A DNA stretch of 64,000 nt from Shewanella litoralis. Lineage in GTDB: Bacteria; Pseudomonadota; Gammaproteobacteria; Enterobacterales; Shewanellaceae. The stretch is taken from assembly GCF_009828585.1 (NCBI RefSeq), contig NZ_WSRZ01000006.1, positions 62,001-126,000 on the forward strand, given 5' to 3'. The first letter of the stretch is position 1. The number at the start of each line of letters is the position of its first letter. This document shows positions 1 to 9,364 of the stretch, piece after piece. The notes below the pieces were generated by a model. The model made no database searches, was not told the DNA's origin, and was given only the letters and a program-made list of their open reading frames with translations. The translations under genes and the position numbers were made by a program.

Positions 1-2563
1 TGAAGAAGCACTCGATGTGGTGCGCGAGCAAGTTGAAAACGGTGCACAGATTATTGATGTGAACATGGACGAAGGCATGCTCGACGGCGCCGCGTCGATG
101 ACCAAATTTTTAAATCTCATTGCCTCTGAGCCAGACATTTCCCGCGTGCCTATCATGATCGACTCATCAAAATGGGAAGTCATTGAAGCCGGCCTTAAAT
201 GCGTGCAAGGCAAGTCGATTGTTAACTCAATCTCGATGAAAGAAGGCGAAGAAGCCTTTATTAAACAAGCCACATTAGTGAAACGTTATGGCGCTGCGGC
301 GATTGTGATGGCGTTTGACGAGCAAGGCCAGGCAGACACCCGCGCACGTAAAACTGAAATTTGTACCCGCGCATACCGCATTTTGGTTGATGTGGTCGGC
401 TTTGCCCCAGAAGACATTATTTTCGACCCAAACATTTTTGCTATCGCGACCGGTATTGATGAGCACGACAATTATGCTGTCGACTTTATTGAGTCAATTA
501 AAGACATTAAATCGACACTGCCACACGCCATGATTTCTGGCGGCGTATCGAATGTGTCGTTCTCGTTCCGCGGCAACAACCCTGTACGTGAAGCCATTCA
601 TGCGGTGTTTTTATATCATGCGATTCAAGCGGGTATGGACATGGGGATTGTTAACGCGGGTCAGTTAGCGATTTACGATGACATCGATAAAGATTTAAAA
701 GACAAAGTCGAAAATGTGGTCCTTAATTTACCTTGCCCAGTGGCCGACTCAAGCAATACTGAGCAGCTACTCGACATTGCAGAGCAATATCGTGGCGACG
801 GTTCACAAGTGGCTAAAAAAGAAGATTTAGCCTGGCGCAGCTGGCCGGTAAACCAACGTTTATCGCATGCCTTGGTTAAAGGGATCACCGAGTTTATTGA
901 CGAAGATACCGAAGCCGCACGCCTTGAAGCGACTCGCCCACTTGATGTGATTGAAGGGCCATTAATGGATGGCATGAACGTGGTTGGCGACTTATTTGGC
1001 GCCGGCAAAATGTTTTTACCGCAAGTGGTTAAATCAGCCCGGGTAATGAAAAAAGCCGTGGCCTATTTAAACCCGTATATCGAACTTGAAAAAGTCGAAG
1101 GCCAATCTAACGGTAAAATCTTAATGGTTACCGTAAAAGGCGACGTGCACGACATTGGCAAAAACATTGTTGGCGTTGTGCTGGCGTGTAATGGCTTTGA
1201 AGTATTCGATTTAGGTGTGATGGTATCGGTTGAGAAAATTCTCGACGCAGTTAAAGAGCACAATATCGATATTATTGGTATGTCAGGGCTGATCACGCCA
1301 AGTCTGGATGAAATGGTCCACAACGTGAAAACCTTCCACCGCGAAGGCTTAACCATTCCAGCCATTATTGGCGGTGCTACCTGCTCTAAAATTCATACCG
1401 CGGTGAAAATTGCCCCACATTATCCACACGGCGCCATTTACATTGCCGATGCTTCGCGCGCTGTGCCTATGGTGTCAAAACTGATTAATAATGACACTCG
1501 CCAAGCCACCATTGACGAAACCTACGCTGAGTACGACGTTATGCGTGAAAAACGCCTGTCGCAAACCAAGCGTAAAACCATCGTATCGATTGAAGCGGCT
1601 CGTGAAAACCGCTGTAAACACGACTGGGAAAGTTATACCCCATTTACCCCTAACGTACTGGGGCGTCAGGTGTTCGACGACTATCCGTTAGAAGACCTAG
1701 TGGAGCGTATCGACTGGACACCATTCTTTAGAAGCTGGGAGCTACACGGCCATTACCCTGAGATTTTAAACGACAAAGTTGTGGGCGAAGAAGCACGCAA
1801 ACTGTTTGCCGACGGTAAAGCCATGCTAGAGACCATCATCAAAGAGAAATGGTTAACCGCCAAAGGCGTGATTGGGTTATTTCCTGCCAATACGGTTAAT
1901 CATGATGACATTGAACTGTATACCGACGAAAGCCGCACCACAGTTGAAATGACCACTCATCATTTGCGTATGCAACTTGAGCGTGTGGGTAACGACAACT
2001 TCTGTTTATCTGACTTTGTTGCACCAAAAGACAGCGGCGTTGCTGATTACATGGGCGGCTTTGCAGTGACTGCGGGTCATGGCATTGACGAACATATCGC
2101 GCGTTTTGAAGCCAATCACGATGACTACAATGCCATTATGCTTAAGTGCCTAGCCGACCGTTTAGCTGAAGCTTTTGCCGAGCGTATGCACGAGCGTGTG
2201 CGTAAAGAGTTTTGGGGATACGCTGCCGATGAAGTGCTAGACAACGAAGCGTTAATTCGTGAACGTTATAAAGGTATTCGCCCAGCACCTGGTTACCCAG
2301 CTTGCCCAGATCATACCGAAAAAGGCTTGTTATGGGATTTACTCAAACCCGATGAAACCATCGATTTGAACATCACCGAAAGCTTTGCCATGTACCCGAC
2401 CGCTGCGGTTTCTGGCTGGTACTTTGCCCATCCTAAATCGCGCTATTTTGGCGTGACTAATGTCGGTAAAGATCAGGTTGAAGATTACGCTAAGCGTAAA
2501 GGCATGAGCATGGCAGAAGCAGAAAAGTGGCTAGCGCCAGTGCTGGACTATGATCCAGAGTAG
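1..2563 (+). CDS. metH: cobalamin-dependent methionine synthase (MetH), 5' truncated by window
   Basis: This enzyme transfers a methyl group from 5-methyltetrahydrofolate to homocysteine through methylcobalamin, in the cytoplasm. The reading frame is open to the left edge (codons from base 2 read EEALD before VVREQVENG), so the N-terminal homocysteine domain lies outside. What remains is the pterin-binding domain, the helical cap, and the B12 domain with the cobalt-ligand motif DVHDIGKN (His at about base 1148, matching E. coli His759). The C-terminal activation domain follows, with RPAPGYP for AdoMet binding. Residue offset to E. coli is about 381 and the C-terminus agrees, so the gene looks intact. 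A GTG at base 17 is internal and not a start. A strong terminator follows. It joins queG and the BtuB-like receptor as the third cobalamin-linked gene in the window. Confidence 0.98.
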   Translation, partial: EEALDVVREQVENGAQIIDVNMDEGMLDGAASMTKFLNLIASEPDISRVPIMIDSSKWEVIEAGLKCVQGKSIVNSISMKEGEEAFIKQATLVKRYGAAAIVMAFDEQGQADTRARKTEICTRAYRILVDVVGFAPEDIIFDPNIFAIATGIDEHDNYAVDFIESIKDIKSTLPHAMISGGVSNVSFSFRGNNPVREAIHAVFLYHAIQAGMDMGIVNAGQLAIYDDIDKDLKDKVENVVLNLPCPVADSSNTEQLLDIAEQYRGDGSQVAKKEDLAWRSWPVNQRLSHALVKGITEFIDEDTEAARLEATRPLDVIEGPLMDGMNVVGDLFGAGKMFLPQVVKSARVMKKAVAYLNPYIELEKVEGQSNGKILMVTVKGDVHDIGKNIVGVVLACNGFEVFDLGVMVSVEKILDAVKEHNIDIIGMSGLITPSLDEMVHNVKTFHREGLTIPAIIGGATCSKIHTAVKIAPHYPHGAIYIADASRAVPMVSKLINNDTRQATIDETYAEYDVMREKRLSQTKRKTIVSIEAARENRCKHDWESYTPFTPNVLGRQVFDDYPLEDLVERIDWTPFFRSWELHGHYPEILNDKVVGEEARKLFADGKAMLETIIKEKWLTAKGVIGLFPANTVNHDDIELYTDESRTTVEMTTHHLRMQLERVGNDNFCLSDFVAPKDSGVADYMGGFAVTAGHGIDEHIARFEANHDDYNAIMLKCLADRLAEAFAERMHERVRKEFWGYAADEVLDNEALIRERYKGIRPAPGYPACPDHTEKGLLWDLLKPDETIDLNITESFAMYPTAAVSGWYFAHPKSRYFGVTNVGKDQVEDYAKRKGMSMAEAEKWLAPVLDYDPE

Positions 2564-2596
2564 AGAGCTATCGTAAATTAAACATGACACAGAGTT

Positions 2597-2625
2597 AAAA
2601 AGATCCTGCTATACAGGATCTTTTT
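2597..2625 (+). terminator. rho-independent terminator of metH
   Basis: A perfect inverted repeat, AAAAAGATCCTG and CAGGATCTTTTT, surrounds a 5-nt loop and ends in a T run, 34 bases after the metH stop. Confidence 0.9.
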
Positions 2626-2705
2626 CTAAAATATGAACATAAAAACTTTAGACGATAAATAAAGTTTCAGCGACCAAAATTGATTATATTAAAATTCTAA
2701 GGTAT

Positions 2706-3848
2706 TTATACACTTTTAAATGCTTTTTTAGCATTGTCATATAACCGAGCTAAAGTGATATCAAACACCCATTTTATGAATGAAAAAGTATACTTAATCA
2801 CGGTAACAGCAGGTTTTCCTGCAAAAACAATCATATGGCCTAATAATCCTTTTAACTGATCTTCAAATCCAACAACATTTGCAAGATCACAAGCAAATTT
2901 TGCCATGAGATCATAAGCCGTAGCAATTGTTGTCCCACCAGCTTGTATTGCCGCAATCAATCCCGTACCACCACCATCAATGATAAGTGTCATTAAAGCA
3001 GCTGCAATTTTACCAGCCCAATGGGAAGAGTATGTCGTTTGTAATCTATTTTCATAATTAAGGATGACTCGCTGATACATTGAACCAGCGGTTTGACTAT
3101 ACATATCATCCCATTGCTCATAGTTAGTAGTATTAACATAACCTGGTGCAGTATCCATACTATGTGCTTTATGGTTTAAGCCTTGTTCTCTCACAGGTAC
3201 ATACTCACTACCATTAATGTGTACATGACAGAAAGGCCAAACTGGGACTTTAGGGACAGGATCAGAACCATGAACACAGCGATATACTTTGTCAATTCGA
3301 GCGCTACTTTTAATCGCAAAGTCTTTATAACCAACTCGAGGACAACCAAAGGTGTATAAATAAACTGTTTTATTATATTTAGTTTTAACCCAATTCGCGA
3401 CTAAAGTCGCTAATGCACCACCTAAACTATGGCCAATACAATGGATAATACCTTGACTATTTAATACTTCAGGTTTATCTAAATATGTAGCTAATCCATC
3501 TCTAAAAGATTCAAATGTTGTTTGAAAACCGGTATGAACTAAGCTACCTGACTCATTACTTTTTGAGTGGGCGGTTATATCTGTTACCGCATCAGCTAAA
3601 GTATTGGTTCCTCGAATTGCGATTACATGGTCGCCTTTATGTTGCTGACTATGCCCTTGGCCAATGAGTAAAAAGCCTGTCGTTTCACGCCAAAAGAAAC
3701 CACCTGATGATGCTTGCTGCACATTACTAAGATTGAACTTAAAATGTTTTTTAACATCGCGAGGTACATCTAAATTATTTGGAGTATCTTCGACATCATA
3801 AGCAAGTAACGCTAATCGAGAAGCGATTTTTGGAGAGATTACGCTCAT
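2706..3848 (-). CDS. class 3 lipase family protein with hydrophobic C-terminus (possible secreted effector)
   Basis: An alpha/beta-hydrolase of the fungal-type lipase (Lipase_3) family, expected to cleave acyl esters of glycerides or phospholipids. The nucleophile elbow is GHSLGG with Ser141. The probable acid is Asp197 in HGSDPVP, and histidines at 208-210 or later could complete the triad. Residues 75-110 carry the family oxyanion region (IAIRGT). There is no signal peptide. The C-terminal ~110 residues contain Gly/Ala-rich hydrophobic stretches (about 285-310 and 335-365) that could insert in a membrane. It lies 30 bases downstream of a small membrane-anchored gene on the same strand, in clearly AT-rich DNA. 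A leaderless lipase next to a membrane-anchored partner resembles type VI lipase effector and immunity pairs, but no vgrG, PAAR or T6SS gene is nearby, so that role is inference. Confidence 0.8.
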   Translation of the reverse strand: MSVISPKIASRLALLAYDVEDTPNNLDVPRDVKKHFKFNLSNVQQASSGGFFWRETTGFLLIGQGHSQQHKGDHVIAIRGTNTLADAVTDITAHSKSNESGSLVHTGFQTTFESFRDGLATYLDKPEVLNSQGIIHCIGHSLGGALATLVANWVKTKYNKTVYLYTFGCPRVGYKDFAIKSSARIDKVYRCVHGSDPVPKVPVWPFCHVHINGSEYVPVREQGLNHKAHSMDTAPGYVNTTNYEQWDDMYSQTAGSMYQRVILNYENRLQTTYSSHWAGKIAAALMTLIIDGGGTGLIAAIQAGGTTIATAYDLMAKFACDLANVVGFEDQLKGLLGHMIVFAGKPAVTVIKYTFSFIKWVFDITLARLYDNAKKAFKSV

Positions 3849-3878
3849 ATTTCATCCTTAAAATAATTAAGTTAAACT

Positions 3879-4544
3879 TTAATTAATGATATTGCTTTTT
3901 AAGTCATCAAAACTTTCAATTTCGTCTAGATTATCCCCATAATAAGTTGAGAATAATTCATCTTTCCAATAACATATCGAAACAACAGGTTGATCACGAA
4001 TTAAACCAAACTGTGTTAAATCAACTTCATATTGCAATTCTTTATTTTGTAAATCAGCATTTAATTGCATTAAATACTGATTTAAATAGGGCACAGAAAC
4101 CCAGTTCTTGCTTATCCTCCAAAGCCAATATGAAGCATCACCATCATTTTTTATCTCATCGCGATCTTTCTTAATAAATATATGTTGTTTCAAACGTGCA
4201 TTTTGCCCAAAAATATTACCAGGGGCATTTGACTTAACTTTAACCTCGTTAAATGAAAACTCACCATTTGTATCGGTTAATGCATAGTCAATAATCGGTT
4301 TTCCCTTGTCATAGCCACCATAGGAGAGCTCTCTAATAATCTCTATACCCGAAACTGGAATGCCATTATGAGTAATACGGCCTTTCACAGGAGCCGATAA
4401 CTCAACTTCATATCGTTTCATAAATCCGAACACAGTTTCATCTCCTTCAGGATAAGCATATGAAAAAAAAACGATTACAGATAAACATAACGAAACCGTA
4501 AGTAATAGAAAATAACGATATTTATCAATAATATTTTTTAACAT
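3879..4544 (-). CDS. membrane-anchored hypothetical protein, carboxypeptidase-regulatory-like (DUF6795-like)
   Basis: Function not known. The protein has an N-terminal membrane segment (about residues 8-28 from the chosen ATG). A short beta-rich region follows that reads like a carboxypeptidase regulatory or DUF6795 fold (motifs KGRITHNGIPVSG and DTNGEFSF), then an unrecognised C-terminal part. The fold suggests an exported domain facing the periplasm. The frame also opens with a TTG at 4580, but the ATG at 4544 has AAGG eight bases upstream and gives a cleaner N-terminus. It precedes the lipase by 30 bases and is probably co-transcribed with it. An immunity or chaperone role for the lipase is possible. 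This is inference from position and topology only. Confidence 0.65.
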   Translation of the reverse strand: MLKNIIDKYRYFLLLTVSLCLSVIVFFSYAYPEGDETVFGFMKRYEVELSAPVKGRITHNGIPVSGIEIIRELSYGGYDKGKPIIDYALTDTNGEFSFNEVKVKSNAPGNIFGQNARLKQHIFIKKDRDEIKNDGDASYWLWRISKNWVSVPYLNQYLMQLNADLQNKELQYEVDLTQFGLIRDQPVVSICYWKDELFSTYYGDNLDEIESFDDLKSNIIN

Positions 4545-4853
4545 CCTCCCAACCTTTTGCTCATTCGATAAAAAAATCAATCATAATATAGGGATTTAAT
4601 AGAACACCCCAGCCTATTTAGAAACTAACTTTAACCAAAAAACCTATTGTTATCTATAGCCCTATTGGATGTAACAAGCACACTCAAAACATTCAATGTA
4701 GTAGTTCTATTCTTGTATGGACTTATAATATAAAACCCATGTGTTAATAAAATATTATCAAATTATGAGCTTAGTCATTGGCTAAATAATATTGCGGGTA
4801 TTACGCCGAATGCTTTATCGCTACTTTTTCTTGTTGCATACCATTAAAGTAGT
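4545..4853. other. AT-rich intergenic stretch, nothing recognised
   Basis: About 309 bases between the lipase partner gene and the DUF3465 gene. It is AT-rich. I see no coding frame, strong hairpin or repeat. It must hold the promoter of the leftward lipase pair. Confidence 0.6.
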
Positions 4854-5312
4854 TTATTGATACACATTGCCATTGTGCTTCAACCAACCGCCTTGGTGCT
4901 TTCCGCGTGGATCGTGATGAGTCCAGTGGATAACGCCGCCTTTGTTATTAAACTCATACACACCGTAAAACTCGACGTTATCGCCAACATTTAGGCCGTC
5001 TATACGTGATGCTAAATCGATATTATGGGCAACAAGTAAGGTACAGCCACTGGCTATTTTCAAAATAAACCGTTGATGGCGACTACCTTTTAGATCATCT
5101 GACAGTACTTTTATAACATCACCAGAACCCGCCACTTGAACTTTGCTCTGCCGATTATCAATGGCATTTTGTAAAGCGCTGTTGCTGGCACTATCACTGG
5201 CAACGGTATCAGCCGCGAAAACGTTTTGTACTATTTGGGTGGTTTGAACGTTTTTGTCTAAATAGCCAAATAACGCGATGGCGAGTAAGCCAATGAGCAG
5301 TATTTTTTTCAT
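4854..5312 (-). CDS. DUF3465 domain-containing exported protein
   Basis: Small protein (152 aa) with an N-terminal hydrophobic signal or anchor (MKKILLIGLLAIALFGYL) and a DUF3465 domain over residues ~55-152. The family hallmarks are present: GSRHQRFIL, TLLVAHNIDLA, GDNVEFYGVYE and HWTHHDPRG. The His-rich HWTHHDP stretch suggests metal or nucleic-acid chemistry, but the family's biochemical role is unknown to me. The frame opens at a TTG at 5321, yet the ATG at 5312 has AAGGGA about ten bases upstream, so I start there. It begins just after the stop of the ClpP-like lipoprotein gene, so the two are probably translated from one message. Confidence 0.85.
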   Translation of the reverse strand: MKKILLIGLLAIALFGYLDKNVQTTQIVQNVFAADTVASDSASNSALQNAIDNRQSKVQVAGSGDVIKVLSDDLKGSRHQRFILKIASGCTLLVAHNIDLASRIDGLNVGDNVEFYGVYEFNNKGGVIHWTHHDPRGKHQGGWLKHNGNVYQ

Positions 5313-5317
5313 GATTA

Positions 5318-6073
5318 TCAAATCCCTTGCGATAACAAGCCAATCTTTTCTTGTTCTAAAATCTTACTATGTTGAATTAACAACAAGTCTAATACCTCAG
5401 GCGATAAACTAAATATTTGCACTACGTACTCACCAGATGCTGAGTGGGTTGCTTGCTCACCTTCATAAGTAATGTGTAAGCCTAATCGCTTTAAGGTTTT
5501 CTGATCATAACTAAATAACTGCGCGTCTCTTTTATCGTGTAACCCTGGCATCATGCCTATCACCGTCACAATCTGATTCACCTTTACCTTGTTGAAAAAG
5601 TCGAGCTCGGCTTGCTGCCACCTAGTCAAGGTGTCATTCGCACCTTTGCGCAACCTCTTGTTAGTAGGTTGGTTATTAAAATTCGGGAGATAAATCGGTT
5701 GTAATGCACCGCCATGCCAACCCAATAGGCCACCTTGTTTGACCGTAACATCATTACTGGCTGTAGCAATATAATTAGCACAAGATGATGCGCAGATTTT
5801 GTCTACTATCACCTTTAGCTTGTATTGATATACCAGCTCACCAAATCGAATGCCTGCGAATACTTCACCGCCACCACTATTGATGATCAGTGATTCTATT
5901 TTTGTTGGGCTATTAGTTATAAGCTGTTCAAAAGAGGCGACATTATCAGCGGTGATTTCGCCACTATAAACAATTGTGTTTGCTGAGAGTGGATCTATTA
6001 CCACACTGAAAGGTTCTGGCTGGCTTGCACATCCAGTTAAGGTGAGTAGTAAAACGACAAGTAAATTACGCAT
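5318..6073 (-). CDS. ClpP/crotonase-fold lipoprotein (COG3904-like)
   Basis: A 251-residue lipoprotein with a short hydrophobic leader and lipobox LTGC (Cys15), so it is likely anchored in the envelope. The body looks like a periplasmic ClpP-like serine hydrolase: strand-turn INSGGGEVFAGI at about 64-75, then ICASSCANYI at about 93-102, where Ser96 or Ser97 sits where the ClpP nucleophile would be. A following GWHGG (about 118-122) supplies a histidine. Protease activity is inferred from fold motifs and not shown. The stop codon lies just upstream of the DUF3465 ATG, which suggests an operon of two envelope proteins. Confidence 0.75.
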   Translation of the reverse strand: MRNLLVVLLLTLTGCASQPEPFSVVIDPLSANTIVYSGEITADNVASFEQLITNSPTKIESLIINSGGGEVFAGIRFGELVYQYKLKVIVDKICASSCANYIATASNDVTVKQGGLLGWHGGALQPIYLPNFNNQPTNKRLRKGANDTLTRWQQAELDFFNKVKVNQIVTVIGMMPGLHDKRDAQLFSYDQKTLKRLGLHITYEGEQATHSASGEYVVQIFSLSPEVLDLLLIQHSKILEQEKIGLLSQGI

Positions 6074-6306
6074 TCATATTCCATTATGATGTTGAGTTAA
6101 GGATAAATTATCATGAATAACTGCTTTTACGTAAATTTATAAACATTAAAAATAACAGATTTAGTTATTAATATTATGGCTAACAGCCGATATCATTGTG
6201 ACGCTTAACTCACTGTAAATACCCAACAGTATGGCTAGTGCCAGCAATGCTTCTGAGACTCATAGGTTATGTAAATTCATACTCAGTGGTATTCAGATTA
6301 CTCATT

Positions 6307-6336
6307 AAAAAACGCGATATATTATCGCGTTTTTTT
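6307..6336 (-). terminator. bidirectional-looking terminator downstream of trxC
   Basis: Arms AAAAAACGCGATA and TATCGCGTTTTTT with a three-base loop. A-run and T-run flank the stem, so it can stop transcription on either strand. It sits 37 bases past the trxC stop on the minus strand. Confidence 0.85.
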
Positions 6337-6372
6337 ATGACTAACTCTGTGCAGCTTTACAAACGGTAGTGC

Positions 6373-6795
6373 TTATTTCAGCGACTCTAACCATTGATTA
6401 AACGATGAAGCAGGCATAGCGCCAGATTGCTGCGCAATAACTTTGCCTTGTTTAAATACCATCAAGGTTGGGATAGAACGAATATTAAACTGCGCGGCTA
6501 GGGCTTGTTGCTCTTCGGTGTTGAGTTTGCCAAAACGGAATTTGGGTTCCCATTTTTTAGCGGCTTGGGTAAACACAGGCGCAAAGCTTTTACACGGACC
6601 GCACCAACTGGCCCAAAAGTCGACGACTAATGGCAATTCAGATTTATTAGCATGGTGGGCAAAATTAGCCGCGGTTAACTCTATCGGTTCACCAATAAAC
6701 ACAGGCTTTTTACAATGACCACAGGTTGGTTGCTGCTCAAGACGTTCATCTGGGACGCGATTTAGGGTATCGCAATGTGGGCAAGCGATTATCAT
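6373..6795 (-). CDS. trxC: thioredoxin 2 (TrxC)
   Basis: Cytoplasmic thiol-disulfide reductase of the thioredoxin-2 class, which reduces protein disulfides using thioredoxin reductase and is commonly part of oxidative-stress defence. It has the N-terminal zinc module that separates TrxC from TrxA: Cys5-x2-Cys8 and Cys25-x2-Cys28. The thioredoxin fold then carries the active site WCGPC at 64-68 and the cis-proline motif SIPTL. At 140 aa it matches the family length. The ATG has GAGGT seven bases upstream. It is a single-gene unit closed by the terminator at 6307-6336. Confidence 0.96.
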   Translation of the reverse strand: MIIACPHCDTLNRVPDERLEQQPTCGHCKKPVFIGEPIELTAANFAHHANKSELPLVVDFWASWCGPCKSFAPVFTQAAKKWEPKFRFGKLNTEEQQALAAQFNIRSIPTLMVFKQGKVIAQQSGAMPASSFNQWLESLK

Positions 6796-7010
6796 GATAT
6801 GACCTCATCAACTTCATTATTGAGACGATTAAATCATAAACTAAGTTGAGGCGAAGAACGATGATTCATTGATATTTCTCATTAGCATTTTTCGTTAGAT
6901 TTTTCGTTAACATATGATGACTTACAACCACACGCGCCCCTGATTCAGCATCATTTGCACAATCGCCTCATGAGCCGCACAGATAACCTACATCCTGTCA
7001 CCTAAGCAGC

Positions 7011-7379
7011 TTACAATAAATAGCTCGAAATTATTTTTGATATTTCCAACATTGAAGACTTACCCGTGAACTCAAATTTCACTTTGCCGATGGCCGAGAA
7101 ATAGATTTCTAATTCAGAATCAAGATCAAACGTGCCTGACGTTTCGATCGAATAAGCGACAATGTTTTTGTAAGGCAAAGAGGTAAAGTCTTTTTTGCTG
7201 CCTGTAATGCCTTGAACATTAACTGCAATAATTCGCTTATTGGTAAAAACCACACCGTCTCGCATCGTTTTATATGAATCGACTATTCGTTCATCATCTA
7301 GCAGTAAATCCTTCACTTTTTCTGCAAAATCAGGGTTTTGCTTAAGCTTAAAAAAGCCTTTATTATTAAAATCGATCAT
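7011..7379 (-). CDS. bacterial PH-domain protein
   Basis: A 122-residue cytoplasmic protein made of a single bacterial pleckstrin-homology-like domain (bPH/DUF1696 type). The typical pattern is seen: DDERIVDSYKTMRDGVVFTNK, then RIIAVNVQGITGSKKDF, and an inner-strand region with EIYFSAIGKVKFEF. These proteins usually form oligomeric rings, and their ligand is not known. No signal peptide or membrane segment is present. GGATG precedes the ATG. No obvious operon partner: a 96-base gap separates it from the pilin-like gene upstream on the same strand. Confidence 0.8.
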   Translation of the reverse strand: MIDFNNKGFFKLKQNPDFAEKVKDLLLDDERIVDSYKTMRDGVVFTNKRIIAVNVQGITGSKKDFTSLPYKNIVAYSIETSGTFDLDSELEIYFSAIGKVKFEFTGKSSMLEISKIISSYLL

Positions 7380-7475
7380 AAAACATCCTTTTTATATAAA
7401 ACATTATCCGCAATGATTATTGTCTTCTCAACACAAAATCTAAGCAGGAAACCAGAGAACTTGCACTTAATACCA

Positions 7476-8012
7476 TTAACACCCAGAAGTCACAGAAGTA
7501 ATCTCAGGTTCGCCAGCACTCTTCCAGTGGTATTGGAAATAACAACTGGTTGCGATAACTTCAGTTGAGGTGGGTTCTGCAACATCCAGTACCGACTTAG
7601 GGGCAGCTACTACGGCATAACTGCCGCTTGATACATAAATTCGATACGACCATTCATCCATATCCAGGCTTGCCGCCTCAAAAATTTCAGATGACGTGGT
7701 GTAATCAGCATTAAAACCACTACCACTGGCATTCGCGGCAGCGGCCCAAGGTTGATAATTACTGCCTTTAACACCCGAAAACTCAACGGTGTCAGTCATC
7801 GCACTGCCAGAAGTTAAGGTTTTAGTTTTAAATAATGTTACTGCGGTTTTAATCGAGCCAACAGCTCCATTAATTGCTGCTATGTGGGCATCAGTCTTTA
7901 AATTGATAAACTTAGGCGCTGCTACAACAGCCAAAATACCTAAAATAATAATCACTACGACCAACTCAATCAGCGTAAAACCTGTTTGGCGTGGAGCTGC
8001 CAATTTATTCAT
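7476..8012 (-). CDS. type IV pilin-like protein (MSHA/GspH-type prepilin)
   Basis: A 178-residue prepilin. Its N-terminus has a short basic leader ending at the prepilin peptidase site QTG|FTLIE, with Glu at +5, followed by the hydrophobic helix [18 protein letters not shown] used for filament packing. The C-terminal half has paired cysteines (about residues 160 and 178) that could form the pilin disulfide loop. The pattern is closest to MshA/MshB-type pilins. It stands alone, with no assembly ATPase or platform gene beside it, so it must rely on machinery elsewhere. The frame opens at TTG 8030, but the ATG at 8012 has GAGGGTG upstream and places the leader correctly. Confidence 0.85.
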   Translation of the reverse strand: MNKLAAPRQTGFTLIELVVVIIILGILAVVAAPKFINLKTDAHIAAINGAVGSIKTAVTLFKTKTLTSGSAMTDTVEFSGVKGSNYQPWAAAANASGSGFNADYTTSSEIFEAASLDMDEWSYRIYVSSGSYAVVAAPKSVLDVAEPTSTEVIATSCYFQYHWKSAGEPEITSVTSGC

Positions 8013-8205
8013 ATTGCGATACACCCTCAATACCCATTAACGATTAACAAGCCATAAAATAATTAGATTAATTATTCTAATTCGATTTTCACACATAATC
8101 ACATGAAATCATGAATAAAAACCACATAATGTGACATAAACTAATGACTGTAATTGCACCAAAGTAACTGAGTGGTTAAACATAACGGTGAATATGTTGT
8201 TTGAT

Positions 8206-8856
8206 TTACGCTTTTTCTGGGTTTAAAACTACAGTATTTTTCGGCTTTTTAGGTTCAACATATGCCTGGTAACGGCCGGGCTTATGATTAATGGCAATTA
8301 GCACATTTAACATCGCTGCGCCCATTACCGACAAGAACACCACCTCGACAGGGAACATCAGCAACGATGAGCTTAAAATAATAGTGTCTATTAATAAGCC
8401 AAAATTACCGGCGCGAATTGAATACTTATTTTGCAGATACAGCGCCAAAATACCCAAACCACCTAAGCTTGATTTATGCCTAAACATAATCAGCATCCCT
8501 ACTCCAATCAACATTCCACCTACCGTTGCAGCAAATACAGGATGGACATTATCAATATGAATAAATAGCGGCATGTAATCTGTCATTACCGAAATAATCG
8601 ATACAGAAATGAAGGTATTGATGGTGAAACGCTTTGATAGCTTGGTCCATGCAATATAATAAAACGGCACGTTAACGATAAAAAATAACATCCCAAAACT
8701 TAACGATGTTAGGTGCATCCCTATGATAGCTAAGCCAGCAGTACCGCCAGTGATAAGTTGATTACTGTTATAAAGCGTTACGCCTAACGACACCATTACA
8801 CCTGCACAAAACAAAGCCATAATGTCTTCGTAAAAACGGTGTGATGGGAATGGCAT
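8206..8856 (-). CDS. YitT family membrane protein
   Basis: Integral membrane protein with five to six predicted helices, of the YitT/DUF161 family. Members are inner-membrane proteins of unknown substrate. Family features seen include GVTLYNSNQLITGGTAGLAII near the N-terminus and GGMLIGVGMLIMFRHKSSLGG in the middle, the latter a glycine-rich loop typical of the fold. The open frame continues upstream to a GTG at 8949, but the ATG at 8856 has AAGGA ten bases upstream, so the first 31 residues of the longer version are probably not translated. It is a single gene with about 500 bases of non-coding DNA upstream. Confidence 0.85.
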   Translation of the reverse strand: MPFPSHRFYEDIMALFCAGVMVSLGVTLYNSNQLITGGTAGLAIIGMHLTSLSFGMLFFIVNVPFYYIAWTKLSKRFTINTFISVSIISVMTDYMPLFIHIDNVHPVFAATVGGMLIGVGMLIMFRHKSSLGGLGILALYLQNKYSIRAGNFGLLIDTIILSSSLLMFPVEVVFLSVMGAAMLNVLIAINHKPGRYQAYVEPKKPKNTVVLNPEKA

Positions 8857-9364
8857 ATCATTTATATCCTTCTTTAACCAAAGCGTTAATAGCATTAACG
8901 CAAAGCTTGGGTTAGTACTTAGACTTAGATTAGTGCTGAGCAGAGACACAACATCTTAAAGGCGCGCAGTTTACAGAAACACTGTAGATTTAACAGTGAA
9001 TAAAACAAGACAAATGATGAATAATAAGCCAACATCGTACACAAAACTTTACATGTGATATGCGACAGTAAATAAAATGATACGCAGATGTTATTTATCA
9101 AGTGATAAGCAGTACAAAACTATGTCTCAACACATAGTTAGGGTGTGAATTGCGACATACGCAATGAATGTAAAATTATTTGTCGTGATAGATCAACAAC
9201 GACTCAATATAGCAGCCTTGTACATGACATAATTCAAACAAAGCCAACAATAAACCTGATGAGTTACATCAATAAAAATGCAGAATGATACGCCACTAAA
9301 AACTTTAAAAACAACAAGATAATCCAACTTAAAAACCAAGCCTAACAATAGCCACTCGCGAGAG
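8857..9364. other. non-coding gap upstream of the YitT gene
   Basis: About 508 bases. Apart from the 8-6-8 dyad at 9118-9139 I see no gene-like frame. An open frame running from 9453 into this gap is a shadow of the CoA-transferase gene. The promoter of the leftward YitT gene must lie here. Confidence 0.6.
9118..9139. promoter_or_regulatory. perfect inverted repeat, candidate operator
   Basis: Perfect arms AACTATGT and ACATAGTT, each 8 bases, with a 6-base loop. It lies about 260 bases upstream of the YitT start and 225 bases downstream of the CoA-transferase stop. The size suits a dimeric repressor, but there is no T run, so a terminator is unlikely. Confidence 0.35.
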
